This document shows positions 7,991 through 16,547 of a stretch of DNA of 29,297 nucleotides, piece by piece. The stretch is from IMG/VR virus record IMGVR_UViG_3300046816_000121, positions 1 through 29,297 of that record; one strand, given 5' to 3'. This DNA is from a virus. Numbering within the stretch: the stretch's first letter is position 1; each line of letters starts with the position of its first letter. The notes beneath the pieces were generated by a model. It ran no database searches, was not told the origin of the DNA, and was given only the letters and a program-made list of their open reading frames with translations. A program made the position numbers and the translations under genes.

Positions 7991-8384
7991 CTTCCAAATC
8001 CTTGACGATCACATCGCGCGGCTCCGGGTCCTTGTCGACCTTCCGAAGGACGGCGCTGATCGCGCAGCGGGTCTGATTCGCACCGAGATCGGTCGACAGG
8101 TCGCGGCGGGAACCGACCCAGAGGGTAAGCCATGGGCGCCGCGCAAGGCGGACGGTGCGCAGCCGCTCGTCAACGCAGCAAAGGACATTCGCGTTGCCGG
8201 ATACGAGAACCTAATCGTCGTTCGAATCCTCGCGCGCGAGCTCGTCCTTCATCACTACGGCTACGCCCGAGGGAACGTTAGACGGCAAATCATTCCAATC
8301 GGGAAGCTCCCCGATTCGTGGGCGAGCGCAATCAAGAAGTCGCTCGAAGAAGAATTCGCAAAGACGATGGGCGTCGCCGCCTAA
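7983..8384 (+). CDS. Tail completion / virion morphogenesis protein (Mu gpG-like)
   Basis: A 133-aa protein of the phage virion morphogenesis type, which finishes the tail end or the neck. Family marks are IRTEIGRQVAAGTDPEGKPW followed by APRK in the middle and IPIGKLPDSW near the end. I start at ATG 7983, inside the end of the previous gene, because the family similarity begins there (MDDFQILDDHI). In Mu the gpG gene lies before the protease; here it sits just before the sheath, so the order differs. Confidence 0.75.
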   Translation: MDDFQILDDHIARLRVLVDLPKDGADRAAGLIRTEIGRQVAAGTDPEGKPWAPRKADGAQPLVNAAKDIRVAGYENLIVVRILARELVLHHYGYARGNVRRQIIPIGKLPDSWASAIKKSLEEEFAKTMGVAA

Positions 8385-8396
8385 GGAGACCGGGTC

Positions 8397-10196
8397 ATGA
8401 GTCAACCGAAAGCGACAGTCAACGAGATCGACGGCGGTCTCGGCGTATTGCCTCCGAGCGAGGGCGAGCTGTACGCGCTCATCGGCGTCTCGACGAAGGG
8501 CACCGAGAACGCGCCCGCAACGTACGGGAACAAGGAAGAGCTTGTCTCCGACTTCGGCGCCGGCCCGCTCGTCGAAGCCGCGGCGCACTTCATCAAGAAC
8601 TACGGCAACCCGGTGGTCGTTGTGCGCAGCGCGCAGAGCGTTGCGGGCAGCTTCGATTCGCCGGTGAGCGCTGTCGATGGAGACACGACGGGCTTTACCG
8701 TGACGGGCGCGGGGTCCGCAACGCCGACGATGCACACCGATCCCGATCCTGATCAGGCAATGCAGGTTCAGATCGTGTTCATCACGGGCGGGACGATCGG
8801 GATGGCCGGAATGGTCTATCAGATGACCATCGACGGCGGCGACTCGTGGGGCTTCGCGGTCCCGCTCGGCACCGCGACCAGCATTTCATTTCACGGCGTA
8901 CAGGTCGACCTCGGAAGCGGGACGATCAACTCTGGAGAGTCCATCTCGTTCTCGTGCACCGCGCCGATCCTCGCGAGCGCGGGATCGGTCACGCAAGATC
9001 CATGGGACGGATCGGCCGCGCCGACCGTCGGCGCGAATGAGCCCAACGACGATTATCAGCTGTATGTAAAGTTCCTCACGGCGGGAACGATCGGGTCGGC
9101 GTCGCCTGCGATCACGTATCAGTGGTCGGTCGACGGCGGCCGCACGCTCTCCGCGGTGACGTCGCTCGGAACCGACGACACGATCAGTTTTCCGGGAACA
9201 GGGCTCACGGACGGCACGCCGATCCAGGTCGCGTTCACGCACAGCACCGTTGCGGCGGGCGACACGCTTCAATTCACGAGCTTCGCGCCGTGCTGGAATA
9301 CGAGCGACCTGTCGGCTTCGCTCAACGCGCTCGCGGCGACCGCGGCCGTGTGGGAGCTCGTGCACGTCGTCGGCCCGATGACGGCGGACGCGTTCGACCT
9401 CCTCGAGACCTCTGTACCCGCGATGCTCGCCGCGGGTAAGGCGCACGCATGGATCGGCAACGCGCGCATGCCGAACCCGGGCGAGGACGAGGCAACGTAC
9501 GCGGCGTCCATTGAGGGCGTGTTCTCGTCGAAGGCGACGAAGTTCGGAGATCTCTGCGCGGGCGCGTGCAAGCACACGTCCAGCGTCAGCGGGAGAAAGT
9601 ATCGTCGTCCGATCGCATTCGCTTACGCTGCGCTCGAGGCGTCGGTCTCGCAAGAGGTCGACACGGCCGACACGTCGCTCGGCCCCTTGCCCGGTGTCGC
9701 CATCCGCGATGCGAACGGCAACCCGGACGAGCACGACGAGACCGTTTACCCGGGCCTCGACGATGCTCGATTTACCGTGCTCCGCACATGGCCGCGGAAG
9801 GCCGGTGTGTACGTCAATCGCCCGCGTCTCTTCTCGCCGGACGGCAGCGACTTTCAGTTGCTTCCGCACCGTCGGGTCATGAACGCGGTTCACATCGCGC
9901 TTCTCGACTACTTCGAGGACCGATTGAACAAGCCGCTCCTCGTGAACGCATCGACGGGCTTCATCCTCGAGAGCGAAGCGCGCGAGATCGAGACCGGCGC
10001 GATGGCGATCATGCGTGCAGTCGCGCTCACGAAGCCGAAGGCGAGCGCGGTGAGCTTCACGCTTCAGCGTCGAGACAACCTTCTCTCGACGAAGACGTTG
10101 CGAGGAGACGCGCGTGTCGTCCCGCTCGTCTACATCGAAAACGCGGTCCTCACGCTCGGGTTCTCAAATCCGGCTCTTCAGATTCAGGCGGTCTAG
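8397..10196 (+). CDS. Contractile tail sheath protein with two inserted repeat domains
   Basis: A 599-aa sheath subunit. The N-terminus (VNEIDGGLGVLPPSEGELYA) and C-terminus (TWPRKAGVYVNRPRLFSPDG, then LPHRRVMNAVHIALLDYFED and NPALQIQ) are sheath-like. Between them are two related beta-rich repeats, about 120-190 and 220-298. Each has a GTIG element (GGTIGMAG / AGTIGSAS), a DGG turn (MTIDGGDSW / WSVDGGRTL), LGT followed by T-ISF, then a G-S/DT-SF/QF-S/T strand. Such insertions usually face outward on the sheath. The ribosome binding site AAGGAG (8384-8389) is strong. Confidence 0.88.
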   Translation: MSQPKATVNEIDGGLGVLPPSEGELYALIGVSTKGTENAPATYGNKEELVSDFGAGPLVEAAAHFIKNYGNPVVVVRSAQSVAGSFDSPVSAVDGDTTGFTVTGAGSATPTMHTDPDPDQAMQVQIVFITGGTIGMAGMVYQMTIDGGDSWGFAVPLGTATSISFHGVQVDLGSGTINSGESISFSCTAPILASAGSVTQDPWDGSAAPTVGANEPNDDYQLYVKFLTAGTIGSASPAITYQWSVDGGRTLSAVTSLGTDDTISFPGTGLTDGTPIQVAFTHSTVAAGDTLQFTSFAPCWNTSDLSASLNALAATAAVWELVHVVGPMTADAFDLLETSVPAMLAAGKAHAWIGNARMPNPGEDEATYAASIEGVFSSKATKFGDLCAGACKHTSSVSGRKYRRPIAFAYAALEASVSQEVDTADTSLGPLPGVAIRDANGNPDEHDETVYPGLDDARFTVLRTWPRKAGVYVNRPRLFSPDGSDFQLLPHRRVMNAVHIALLDYFEDRLNKPLLVNASTGFILESEAREIETGAMAIMRAVALTKPKASAVSFTLQRRDNLLSTKTLRGDARVVPLVYIENAVLTLGFSNPALQIQAV

Positions 10197-10232
10197 GGCG
10201 CGGGCGACCGCGGATCACGAAAGGCGTAGACG

Positions 10233-10715
10233 ATGGCGATCGATCCGATTCGAATCAACGGGAACCAGCTTGGTTGGGGCTCGATCCTTGCCAAGGTTGG
10301 CGGCAACGTGATTACGGGCTTCACGTCGATCAAGTATTCCGACAGCCGCGAGCGCGTGAAGGCGTACGGCATGGGGCGGCATCATGCGCCGCGCGGCCGG
10401 TCGCCTGGAAAGTACCAAGTCGATCCCGTCACGCTGAAAGGGTGGAAGGGAAGCGTTCAGGCACTCCGCGAAGCACTCGCAAGCGCGGCACCGGATGGCA
10501 TCTCATACGGCAACGTCGAGTTTGAGCTCGTCGTCCAGTATGTCGAAGCCGACGACAAGCCGATCACGGTTCACCTCGAGCGTTGCGTGATCACGAAGAA
10601 CACGGCCGACGAAGAAGAGAGCGCAGATCCGCTCTCCGAGGAGATCGAGATCGATTGCATGAAGATCCGCCGCAACGAGATGACGCTCTTCGACTCGACG
10701 GGCGGTGCTCCGTGA
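10233..10715 (+). CDS. Tail tube protein
   Basis: A 160-aa protein directly downstream of the sheath, where contractile phages place the tube (Mu gpM position). The sequence is beta-rich, ending in LSEEIEIDCMKIRRNEMTLF, as expected for the Hcp/tube fold. SD-like AAAGGCG lies at 10220-10226, and the spacer contains CTAGGGCGC, also seen before the decoration gene. The stop overlaps the next start (GTGA). The call rests mainly on position and size. Confidence 0.8.
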   Translation: MAIDPIRINGNQLGWGSILAKVGGNVITGFTSIKYSDSRERVKAYGMGRHHAPRGRSPGKYQVDPVTLKGWKGSVQALREALASAAPDGISYGNVEFELVVQYVEADDKPITVHLERCVITKNTADEEESADPLSEEIEIDCMKIRRNEMTLFDSTGGAP

Positions 10716-11158
10716 CCGATCAGGGGGAACAGGCAAGGCTCACGCAAATCGAAGCCGAGCTTGCGGAGATCGAAAAGGCGCGCGCAGAGAAGCAGGCGAC
10801 GCGCGCGGCCACTTCGAAGATCGAGGACGCCGAGCGACGCCTGCGCGAGGCAAAGGCGCTCGCGAAGTCCGAAGACGAACACGGGCCGCTCGGCGAGAAG
10901 GTCGCGACGGTCGAAACGCCCCGCGGGATCGTGATCGTCAAGTGCCCGCCGTCGGCGCGAATGAACAAGTTTCTCGATTCGAAGCAAACCGCGGCCGACG
11001 TGCTCGCGCTTGTGCGCCCGTGCGTGGTGTATCCGGATCTCGCCGCTTTCGACGCGATCCTCGAGGAGTTCTCGGGACTCCTCGCCGGCGCCGACGGCGT
11101 GGCGGACAAAGTGCAAGCGCTCTCACGAGGGCGAGCAAAAGAGGTGTCGGGAAAATAG
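10712..11158 (+). CDS. Tail assembly chaperone (G-type, unshifted product)
   Basis: A 148-aa protein between the tube and tape measure genes, the standard site of the tail chaperone. Residues 1-55 are a charged coiled coil (LTQIEAELAEIEKARAEKQA); the rest forms a small globular domain. It overlaps the tube gene by GTGA. It ends in TCG GGA AAA TAG, so a -1 shift on G GGA AAA bypasses the stop and yields the longer G-T product. The chaperone is thought to coat the tape measure protein while the tail is built. Confidence 0.85.
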   Translation: MTDQGEQARLTQIEAELAEIEKARAEKQATRAATSKIEDAERRLREAKALAKSEDEHGPLGEKVATVETPRGIVIVKCPPSARMNKFLDSKQTAADVLALVRPCVVYPDLAAFDAILEEFSGLLAGADGVADKVQALSRGRAKEVSGK

Positions 11159-11355
11159 TCGAGCTGCACAGACGCGCGCAATCCGACCTCGGGATAGCGG
11201 CAACTTGTCTGATGGCGGCTCTACGGATCGACGAGGAGAAGGAGACCGAGGGCGAGGAGATCAGGACAGCAACGGGCGCGATGCTTCTCGCCGAAGCGAT
11301 ACACGAGCTGAAGAATATTCGACGGCTACTCACACCGAAGAAGAGCGATAGATAA
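10712..11355 (+). CDS. Tail assembly chaperone G-T fusion by programmed -1 frameshift
   Basis: Predicted 214-aa product: 148 residues from the first frame plus 66 from the -1 frame, which continues IVELHRRAQSDLGIAATCLM, then EIRTATGAMLLAEAIHELKN, and stops at TAA 11353-11355. The T part has no start codon or ribosome binding site suited to independent translation. Its stop abuts the tape measure ATG. Lambda G/G-T and many tailed phages use the same arrangement; the frameshift is inferred from the slippery site and the reading frames. Confidence 0.85.
11149..11155 (+). promoter_or_regulatory. Canonical -1 ribosomal slippery heptamer GGGAAAA
   Basis: In the G frame the codons are TCG-GGA-AAA-TAG, giving the X_XXY_YYZ heptamer G_GGA_AAA directly before the stop. 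After slipping, the ribosome reads GGG-AAA-ATA-GTC. Lambda uses the near-identical G_GGA_AAG. The stop codon following at once may add pausing. Confidence 0.85.
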
Positions 11356-13200
11356 ATGGCAGGCGAGAAAACCGCGTCGTTTGCGGTCAAGATCAAAGAC
11401 GAAGGCTCGAGCGCCGCGAATACGCAGGCGGACGCCCTCGAACGCCTGCGATCGAAGATCGTCGGAGGGCAAAAGGCGCTCGGCGAGATGCAAGCTGCGA
11501 TGCGCCGCCTTCAGGGAGGAAGCTCGACGAACGTTGCCGCGTTTCGGGACCTCAAAGCCAAGATCGACGCACAAAAGAACGCCATCGCCGATGCTCAGGC
11601 CAAATACCTGGACCTCGGAGGCTCTCTCGAGAACCTCAAAAAGAAGAGCCGCGGCACGGGCGACGCTTTCTCCAAATTCCGCGGCACGGCGTCACAAATG
11701 CCGGGCCCGCTCGGATCTATCACGGCGAAGCTCTCGTCGATGGGCGAGCTTCTCGTGGGTGGCGGCCCGATCGCGGTCGGGATCCTTGCAATCGTCGCCG
11801 CGATGACAGCGCTCACCGTGGCGGCCGTCGCCGCCGGAGCCGCGCTGCTTCAGTACGGGATCGGGCAGGCCAACGCGCGGCGAAGCGAGCTGCTACGGCT
11901 CGAGGGTCTCACGACGATGCGGAATTACATGGGCATCGCGGCGGGCAAAGCGAGCGTCCTTCAAGAAGCGATCGACAGCGTGAGCGGCACGGTATCGATC
12001 GGACGGAGTCAAGTAGAAGGGTACGCGGCCGGTCTCTATCGAGCAGGCATGCGCGGCGAGAATCTCCGCCAGTCGCTTCAGGCCGTGGCGACGACCGCGG
12101 CGGTGCAGGGCGACGCACATGCGCACATGATCGCCGGTCTCGCGGTCGGCTACGCGCGCACGGGTCGCAACGTGACCGACCTCGCGAACCGGATCCAGGG
12201 CCGACTAGGCGGGATCGCGGCCGCGCAGATGCTCGATCTCGACGTGCAAACGCAAAAGCTACACGAGAGCTTCGCGCAGCTCTTCTCCGGCCTGCGCATC
12301 GAGGGGTTGCTCTCGGCGATCAACTCAATCACGTCGCTTTTCTCACAGAGCACAGCGAGTGGTCGCGCCCTGCACGCGATGATCGACGCGCTCTTCAATC
12401 CGCTTTTGAACAGCGCGAACGGCGCTCAGCCCGTGATCAAGCGCTTCTTTCAGGGGATGATCATCGGCGCGCTTCATCTCACGATCTTGTTTTTGCGAGT
12501 GAAGAACTCGCTCGTGAGCGCGTTCGCGCACAGTCCCTTTGCGAAGTTCTTTCACGGGCTCGACGCGGGGAGTGCATCGCTTCAGGCGGGCGCGATCGTC
12601 GTCGGAGCGTTCGCCGCGGCGGTTTTGCTTTCGGTTGGCGCTGTCGTGTTGCTCGTAGCAGCGGCCGCGTCGCTCGCGGCTCCGTTCGTCGCGTTCGGTC
12701 TCGCGATGAAATGGGCGTTCGACAAGGTCGTCGCGGCGTACACGTGGATCTCGTCGCATTCGTGGGGCGACCTCGGCCGCTTGCTGCTTCGCGGGCTCGT
12801 CGACGGTCTCAAAGCAGACGCCGCACTACTTCTCAGCGCCGTCCGCGGGATCGCCGACTCGGCGAAGCACGCACTAATGGGTGCGCTCGGAATTCACTCG
12901 CCCTCGAGGGTTTTTGCCGAGCTCGGCGTCCAGGTGCCTCGAGGGTTCGCGCAAGGCGTGGAGTCCGGAGCCGGAGAAGTCGGAGCGAGCGTCGGGTCCA
13001 TGGTTTCCGGCGCGTACGACATGCCCGAAGCGCCTACGGGAGGCGCTTCGAGCACCTCGCACACGACGAGCGTATCGATCGGTGACGTGCACGTGCACGC
13101 GCAGACGAACGACGCGGCCGGACTGGCGGAGGCGTTCAAGGAGAAGGTGTCGGAGCTTTTCGAAGGCGCCGCGCTCACCGTGGCGAGGCCGACGCCATGA
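11356..13200 (+). CDS. Tape measure protein
   Basis: A 614-aa protein that sets tail length; at about 1.5 Å per residue it would give a tail near 90 nm. The N-terminal 100 residues are helical and charged. Hydrophobic membrane-like segments are visible at about 138-165 (GPIAVGILAIVAAMTALTVA) and about 412-455 (AAAVLLSVGAVVLLVAAAAS), typical of proteins that enter the host membrane. The C-terminal motif HALMGALGIHSPSRVFAELG is a recurring tape-measure signature. Its ATG immediately follows the TAA of the frameshifted chaperone, and its TGA overlaps the next ATG. Confidence 0.92.
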   Translation: MAGEKTASFAVKIKDEGSSAANTQADALERLRSKIVGGQKALGEMQAAMRRLQGGSSTNVAAFRDLKAKIDAQKNAIADAQAKYLDLGGSLENLKKKSRGTGDAFSKFRGTASQMPGPLGSITAKLSSMGELLVGGGPIAVGILAIVAAMTALTVAAVAAGAALLQYGIGQANARRSELLRLEGLTTMRNYMGIAAGKASVLQEAIDSVSGTVSIGRSQVEGYAAGLYRAGMRGENLRQSLQAVATTAAVQGDAHAHMIAGLAVGYARTGRNVTDLANRIQGRLGGIAAAQMLDLDVQTQKLHESFAQLFSGLRIEGLLSAINSITSLFSQSTASGRALHAMIDALFNPLLNSANGAQPVIKRFFQGMIIGALHLTILFLRVKNSLVSAFAHSPFAKFFHGLDAGSASLQAGAIVVGAFAAAVLLSVGAVVLLVAAAASLAAPFVAFGLAMKWAFDKVVAAYTWISSHSWGDLGRLLLRGLVDGLKADAALLLSAVRGIADSAKHALMGALGIHSPSRVFAELGVQVPRGFAQGVESGAGEVGASVGSMVSGAYDMPEAPTGGASSTSHTTSVSIGDVHVHAQTNDAAGLAEAFKEKVSELFEGAALTVARPTP

Positions 13201-13766
13201 CAACGATTAACCTAATCAAGAATCCGGTGAACTTCATCGTCCTTGCTGGGCAACGGTCGCCGGGGATCGCGACGGTCAAAGGCGCCGACAGCCCGCGCAA
13301 GTGGGACCAGCGCGGCGGCTACGGACTAATCGGGGCAACCGCTGTGTTTCACGGCCGCAAGCTCTCCGAGTTCACGGTCGACCTCGTATTGAGCGAGGAC
13401 GCCGATTGGGACGCGTGGAACGCATGGAAACATCTTGTATTGGCACCGCCGAGCGAGATTCAGAGCGATCCGAATAGCATCTTGCGCCCGACGGCGATCC
13501 GCCCGCGCGCGCTCGACATCGAGCATCCAATTCTCGCAGATCTCGGGATCCGCTCCGTCGTGATCGAGAATTGCTCGCAGCCCGAGCAGACCGCCGACGG
13601 CCAGTGGACGATCTCGATCAAGATGCTCGAGTTCCATCGGCCGCATTTCACCGTTGCGCGCCCGACCGGAAGCGCGGCAACGCCGGTGGACCCGGTTGAT
13701 GCGCAGATCGAAGGGCTTACTCGGCAAGTTCAAGCGCTCTCAGGCGAGAGCGGGGATTCGCACTAA
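13197..13766 (+). CDS. Baseplate hub adaptor / tail tube-to-baseplate protein
   Basis: A 189-aa protein directly after the tape measure, where contractile phages encode the protein linking tube and hub (around Mu gp43). It is beta-rich (FIVLAGQRSPGIATVKGADS, GRKLSEFTVDLVLSEDADWD) with a short C-terminal helix (IEGLTRQVQAL). Assignment is by position and general character, not by a strong motif. It is coupled to both neighbours (ATGA before, TAATG after). Confidence 0.55.
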   Translation: MTTINLIKNPVNFIVLAGQRSPGIATVKGADSPRKWDQRGGYGLIGATAVFHGRKLSEFTVDLVLSEDADWDAWNAWKHLVLAPPSEIQSDPNSILRPTAIRPRALDIEHPILADLGIRSVVIENCSQPEQTADGQWTISIKMLEFHRPHFTVARPTGSAATPVDPVDAQIEGLTRQVQALSGESGDSH

Positions 13767-14968
13767 TGCCGAACGCCTTCGCTACGGTCAACGGACAGAA
13801 CGCGACGCGGATAACGCTTCACGTTCCGCAGATCGGCCCGTGGTTTGCCGACGTCGAACTCGAAAGCGATCCGGCGCTCTCCGGACGAGTAACGATCGCA
13901 CTCGGCGCCGCGTCTTTCGTCGGAACCGTAGCGCCGCAGTACGCGGGCACATTCGGATTGCAACGCAAGCTCCGAGTCGTCGCCGGCGCGGGCGGCTGGT
14001 CGTCGCTCTTGCGCTCGAAGGACTATCACAACGACGCCGGGCTCCGCGCGTCGATCATCGCATCCGATGCCGCGCGAGAAGCCGGGGAAACGCTCGGAGA
14101 CTTCGCGCCGGAAGCGGACCGCCTCGGCGAGCACTTCGTTCGCGAAGCCGGACCGGCAGCCCAGACGCTCGAGGCCGCGATCGGCGCTGCGGCGTGGTGG
14201 GTTGCGTACGACGGAACGACGCATGTCGGCGCGCGAGCATCCTCGGCGGCGAATGCAAGCGCGTACGAGGTTCTCGAGCACGATCCGCGCACGCGAACGA
14301 TCGTTCTCGCCGTCGACGACGTTCGCGCGGTCGGAATCGGGTCGATTCTCTCCGAGCGTCTCGACGCGGCCCAAACCGTTCGCGAGCTTGAGATCGACGT
14401 GAGCGTTCAGGGCGTGCGCGTCAAGGCATGGTGCGGCGGCTCAGCGTCGACCGCGAGCCGGCTCACCGGAGCGATTCGAGCGATCATCGCGTCGGCGACG
14501 GACGGCAAGATTTACGGGCTCCGGAAGTATCGCGTAACGCAGATGTCGGCCGACCGCGTGGAGCTCCAGGTCGTGCGGCGTGACGCAGGGTTGCCCGACA
14601 TCCTCCCGATCTCCATGTGGCCAGGACTCGCGGGCGCGCACGCTGCGTTGACGCCTGGCGCCGAGGTGCTCGTCGAGTTCATCGACGGCGAGCCGACCGA
14701 TCCGGTGATCACACACTTCGCCGGCAAGGGCGGAGCAGGATTTGTGCCCGTGTCGCTGGCGATCAGCGTCTCCTCTTTGCTCAAGCTCGGCGACGAGTCG
14801 GCTACGGATTTTGTGGCGCTCGCGAGCAAGGTCGACGCGGCCGTCAACGCGATCGTCGATACGGTGATCTCTCCGGGCGACGGTGGCGCGGCGATAAAGA
14901 CGGCCGTCACGTCCGCGTGGTCGGGCGTCGGCTCATCGAGCGCCGCTACGAAAGTGAAGGCCGCATGA
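13766..14968 (+). CDS. Baseplate hub-spike fusion protein
   Basis: A 400-aa protein. Residues 1-about 235 look hub-like (RVTIALGAASFVGTVAPQYA, then KLRVVAGAGGWSSLLRSKDY), as in D/gp44-type hubs. Residues about 245-325 are an OB-fold segment of the spike/gpV kind (IYGLRKYRVTQMSADRVELQ, then GAEVLVEFIDGEPTDPVITH). The tail end is a helical segment (LASKVDAAVNAIVDTVI). Mu encodes hub and spike as two proteins, gp44 and gp45, so a single polypeptide is compact. No beta-helical needle is visible. It binds at the tail tip and would contact the host membrane first. Confidence 0.62.
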   Translation: MPNAFATVNGQNATRITLHVPQIGPWFADVELESDPALSGRVTIALGAASFVGTVAPQYAGTFGLQRKLRVVAGAGGWSSLLRSKDYHNDAGLRASIIASDAAREAGETLGDFAPEADRLGEHFVREAGPAAQTLEAAIGAAAWWVAYDGTTHVGARASSAANASAYEVLEHDPRTRTIVLAVDDVRAVGIGSILSERLDAAQTVRELEIDVSVQGVRVKAWCGGSASTASRLTGAIRAIIASATDGKIYGLRKYRVTQMSADRVELQVVRRDAGLPDILPISMWPGLAGAHAALTPGAEVLVEFIDGEPTDPVITHFAGKGGAGFVPVSLAISVSSLLKLGDESATDFVALASKVDAAVNAIVDTVISPGDGGAAIKTAVTSAWSGVGSSSAATKVKAA

Positions 14969-15378
14969 CCCTTGCGACCGGCTACGGCTCCGACCTCGAC
15001 TGCGGCTCCGATCTCACGTCGGACATGGGCGAAGTCGACCCGTTTTCGCCGCGCGCTCTTGCGCAGGCGCTCTTGCGCCGGCTCGATTGTCCTAGAGGCG
15101 GTCTCCCCGAGGACGATGACTACGGGACCGATCTCGTGTCGATGCTCAACCGCGGGTCGACCGCGGCCGACGTACAAAACCTCGGGAGCAAGATCCGGAG
15201 TGAGCTTGCCAAGGACGATCGCGTTGATTCGCTCGTTGTTGTGGTCTCGCCGTTTCCCAACGGTAAAGACATCACGGTCAACGTTCAGGTGACGCCGGTC
15301 GATCCCGTAATCGGTACGTTTTCTATGACGTTCGTCGCGACGACGACCGAGATCGTTTTGCGGGAGATCTCCACATGA
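14965..15378 (+). CDS. Baseplate wedge protein W (gp25-like / Mu gp46-like)
   Basis: A 137-aa protein placed between the spike and baseplate J genes, as W-type proteins are. The sequence has the family's short length and a mixed fold: SPRALAQALLRRLDCPRGGL near the start, DDDYGTDLVSMLN, SKIRSELAKDDRVDSLVVVV, then a beta hairpin end (TFSMTFVATTTEIVL). ATG 14965 overlaps the previous TGA. It joins the sheath to the wedge at the baseplate. Confidence 0.75.
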   Translation: MTLATGYGSDLDCGSDLTSDMGEVDPFSPRALAQALLRRLDCPRGGLPEDDDYGTDLVSMLNRGSTAADVQNLGSKIRSELAKDDRVDSLVVVVSPFPNGKDITVNVQVTPVDPVIGTFSMTFVATTTEIVLREIST

Positions 15379-16547
15379 CGCTCGACGAACTCGTGACGCC
15401 GCTCGACGCGGACGCCGCCAAGGCGAAGATTTACGACGCACTCACGGCGCAAGGCGTTGTCACGACGACATGGAAACCCGGCGGAGTCGTGCGCACGATC
15501 ATCGCTGCTCTCGCGCTCGTCGTCGCGCCGTTCTCGACACTGCAATCGCTCATCGCAAAGAGCGGTTTTCTCGCGCTTGCCGAGGGCGACTGGCTGGTTC
15601 TGGTCGCACTCTACGTCTACGGAGTAGCGAAGAACCTCGGCACGTTTGCAGCGGGCGATCTGCGCTTCGACAACTCGACCGGGAACATCTATTCCGGCGT
15701 CGCTGGCGATCTCATCGCGATCAACCCGTCGACAGGAAAGACGTACCGCAACACGGAGTCCTTCACGATCGGATCGATGGCGACGAACGTGCTGATCGCG
15801 TTTCAGGCGATCGAACTCGGCTCGCCGAGTTCGTCGTCGGCTTCGGCGATCACGGGTCTCGTGACAACGCTCTCGGGCGTCACGGTCACGAACCCGATCG
15901 CGCTGGTGGGAGAGGATCCGGAGACCGATCCGGCGCTCCGGCTTCGATGCTCCGAGAAGCTCGGCATGCTCAGCCCAAACGGTCCGCGCGACGCGTATGC
16001 GTTCGTTGCGCGCTCGGCCGTGAGGCTCGCGGACGGCTCCGCGATCGGCGTAACGCGCGTGCGGTCCATCCCGGACGGTCTCGGAGATGTCGACGTCTAT
16101 GTGTCGTCGGCATCGGGCGCGCTCACCGGATCACTCGGAGATCCGACGAGCGACCTCGGCAAGGTTGACGACGACATGCAAAAGCTCGCCGTCCCGCTCG
16201 CGGTAACGCTCACGACGCACAACGCGTCGAACCACTCGATCGACGTCGTTTACGAGATTTGGGTTAGCGACGTCGGCTCGCTGAGCGACGCGCAGATCGA
16301 ATCCGACATCGAGGCACGGCTTACGGCGTTCATGGCGTCGCGGCCGATCGGCGGCGACATTCTTCCGGGCGAGACGACCGGGCGCGTCTACCTAAGCGCG
16401 ATCGAAGCAGTGATCGGCGCGTCGACCGAGACGCTAAAAGTCGTGATCAGTGTTCCGGCCGGTGACGTCGACATCGCCGCGACCGAGGCGCCGGTCCTCG
16501 GCACGGTCGACGCGTTTGTTCACCAAGTAACCGAGGCGATCATATGA
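15375..16547 (+). CDS. Baseplate protein J (Mu gp47-like)
   Basis: A 390-aa wedge protein with J-family features: an N-terminal helical entry (LITALALVVAPFSTLQSLIA-like region near residues 38-58), then DWLVLVALYVYGVAK, and a central stretch with GLVTTLSGVTVTNPIAL, EDPETDPALRLRCSEKLG and DAYAFVARSAVRLADG. The C-terminus has a repeated alpha/beta domain ending IEAVIGASTETLKVVISVP. ATGA overlaps join it to W before and I after. Confidence 0.88.
   Translation: MTLDELVTPLDADAAKAKIYDALTAQGVVTTTWKPGGVVRTIIAALALVVAPFSTLQSLIAKSGFLALAEGDWLVLVALYVYGVAKNLGTFAAGDLRFDNSTGNIYSGVAGDLIAINPSTGKTYRNTESFTIGSMATNVLIAFQAIELGSPSSSSASAITGLVTTLSGVTVTNPIALVGEDPETDPALRLRCSEKLGMLSPNGPRDAYAFVARSAVRLADGSAIGVTRVRSIPDGLGDVDVYVSSASGALTGSLGDPTSDLGKVDDDMQKLAVPLAVTLTTHNASNHSIDVVYEIWVSDVGSLSDAQIESDIEARLTAFMASRPIGGDILPGETTGRVYLSAIEAVIGASTETLKVVISVPAGDVDIAATEAPVLGTVDAFVHQVTEAII

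Noticed and set aside
11131-11145. Alternative slippery site at GCAAAAG
   Set aside because: It does not fit X_XXY_YYZ in frame. The GGGAAAA heptamer just before the stop fits exactly.
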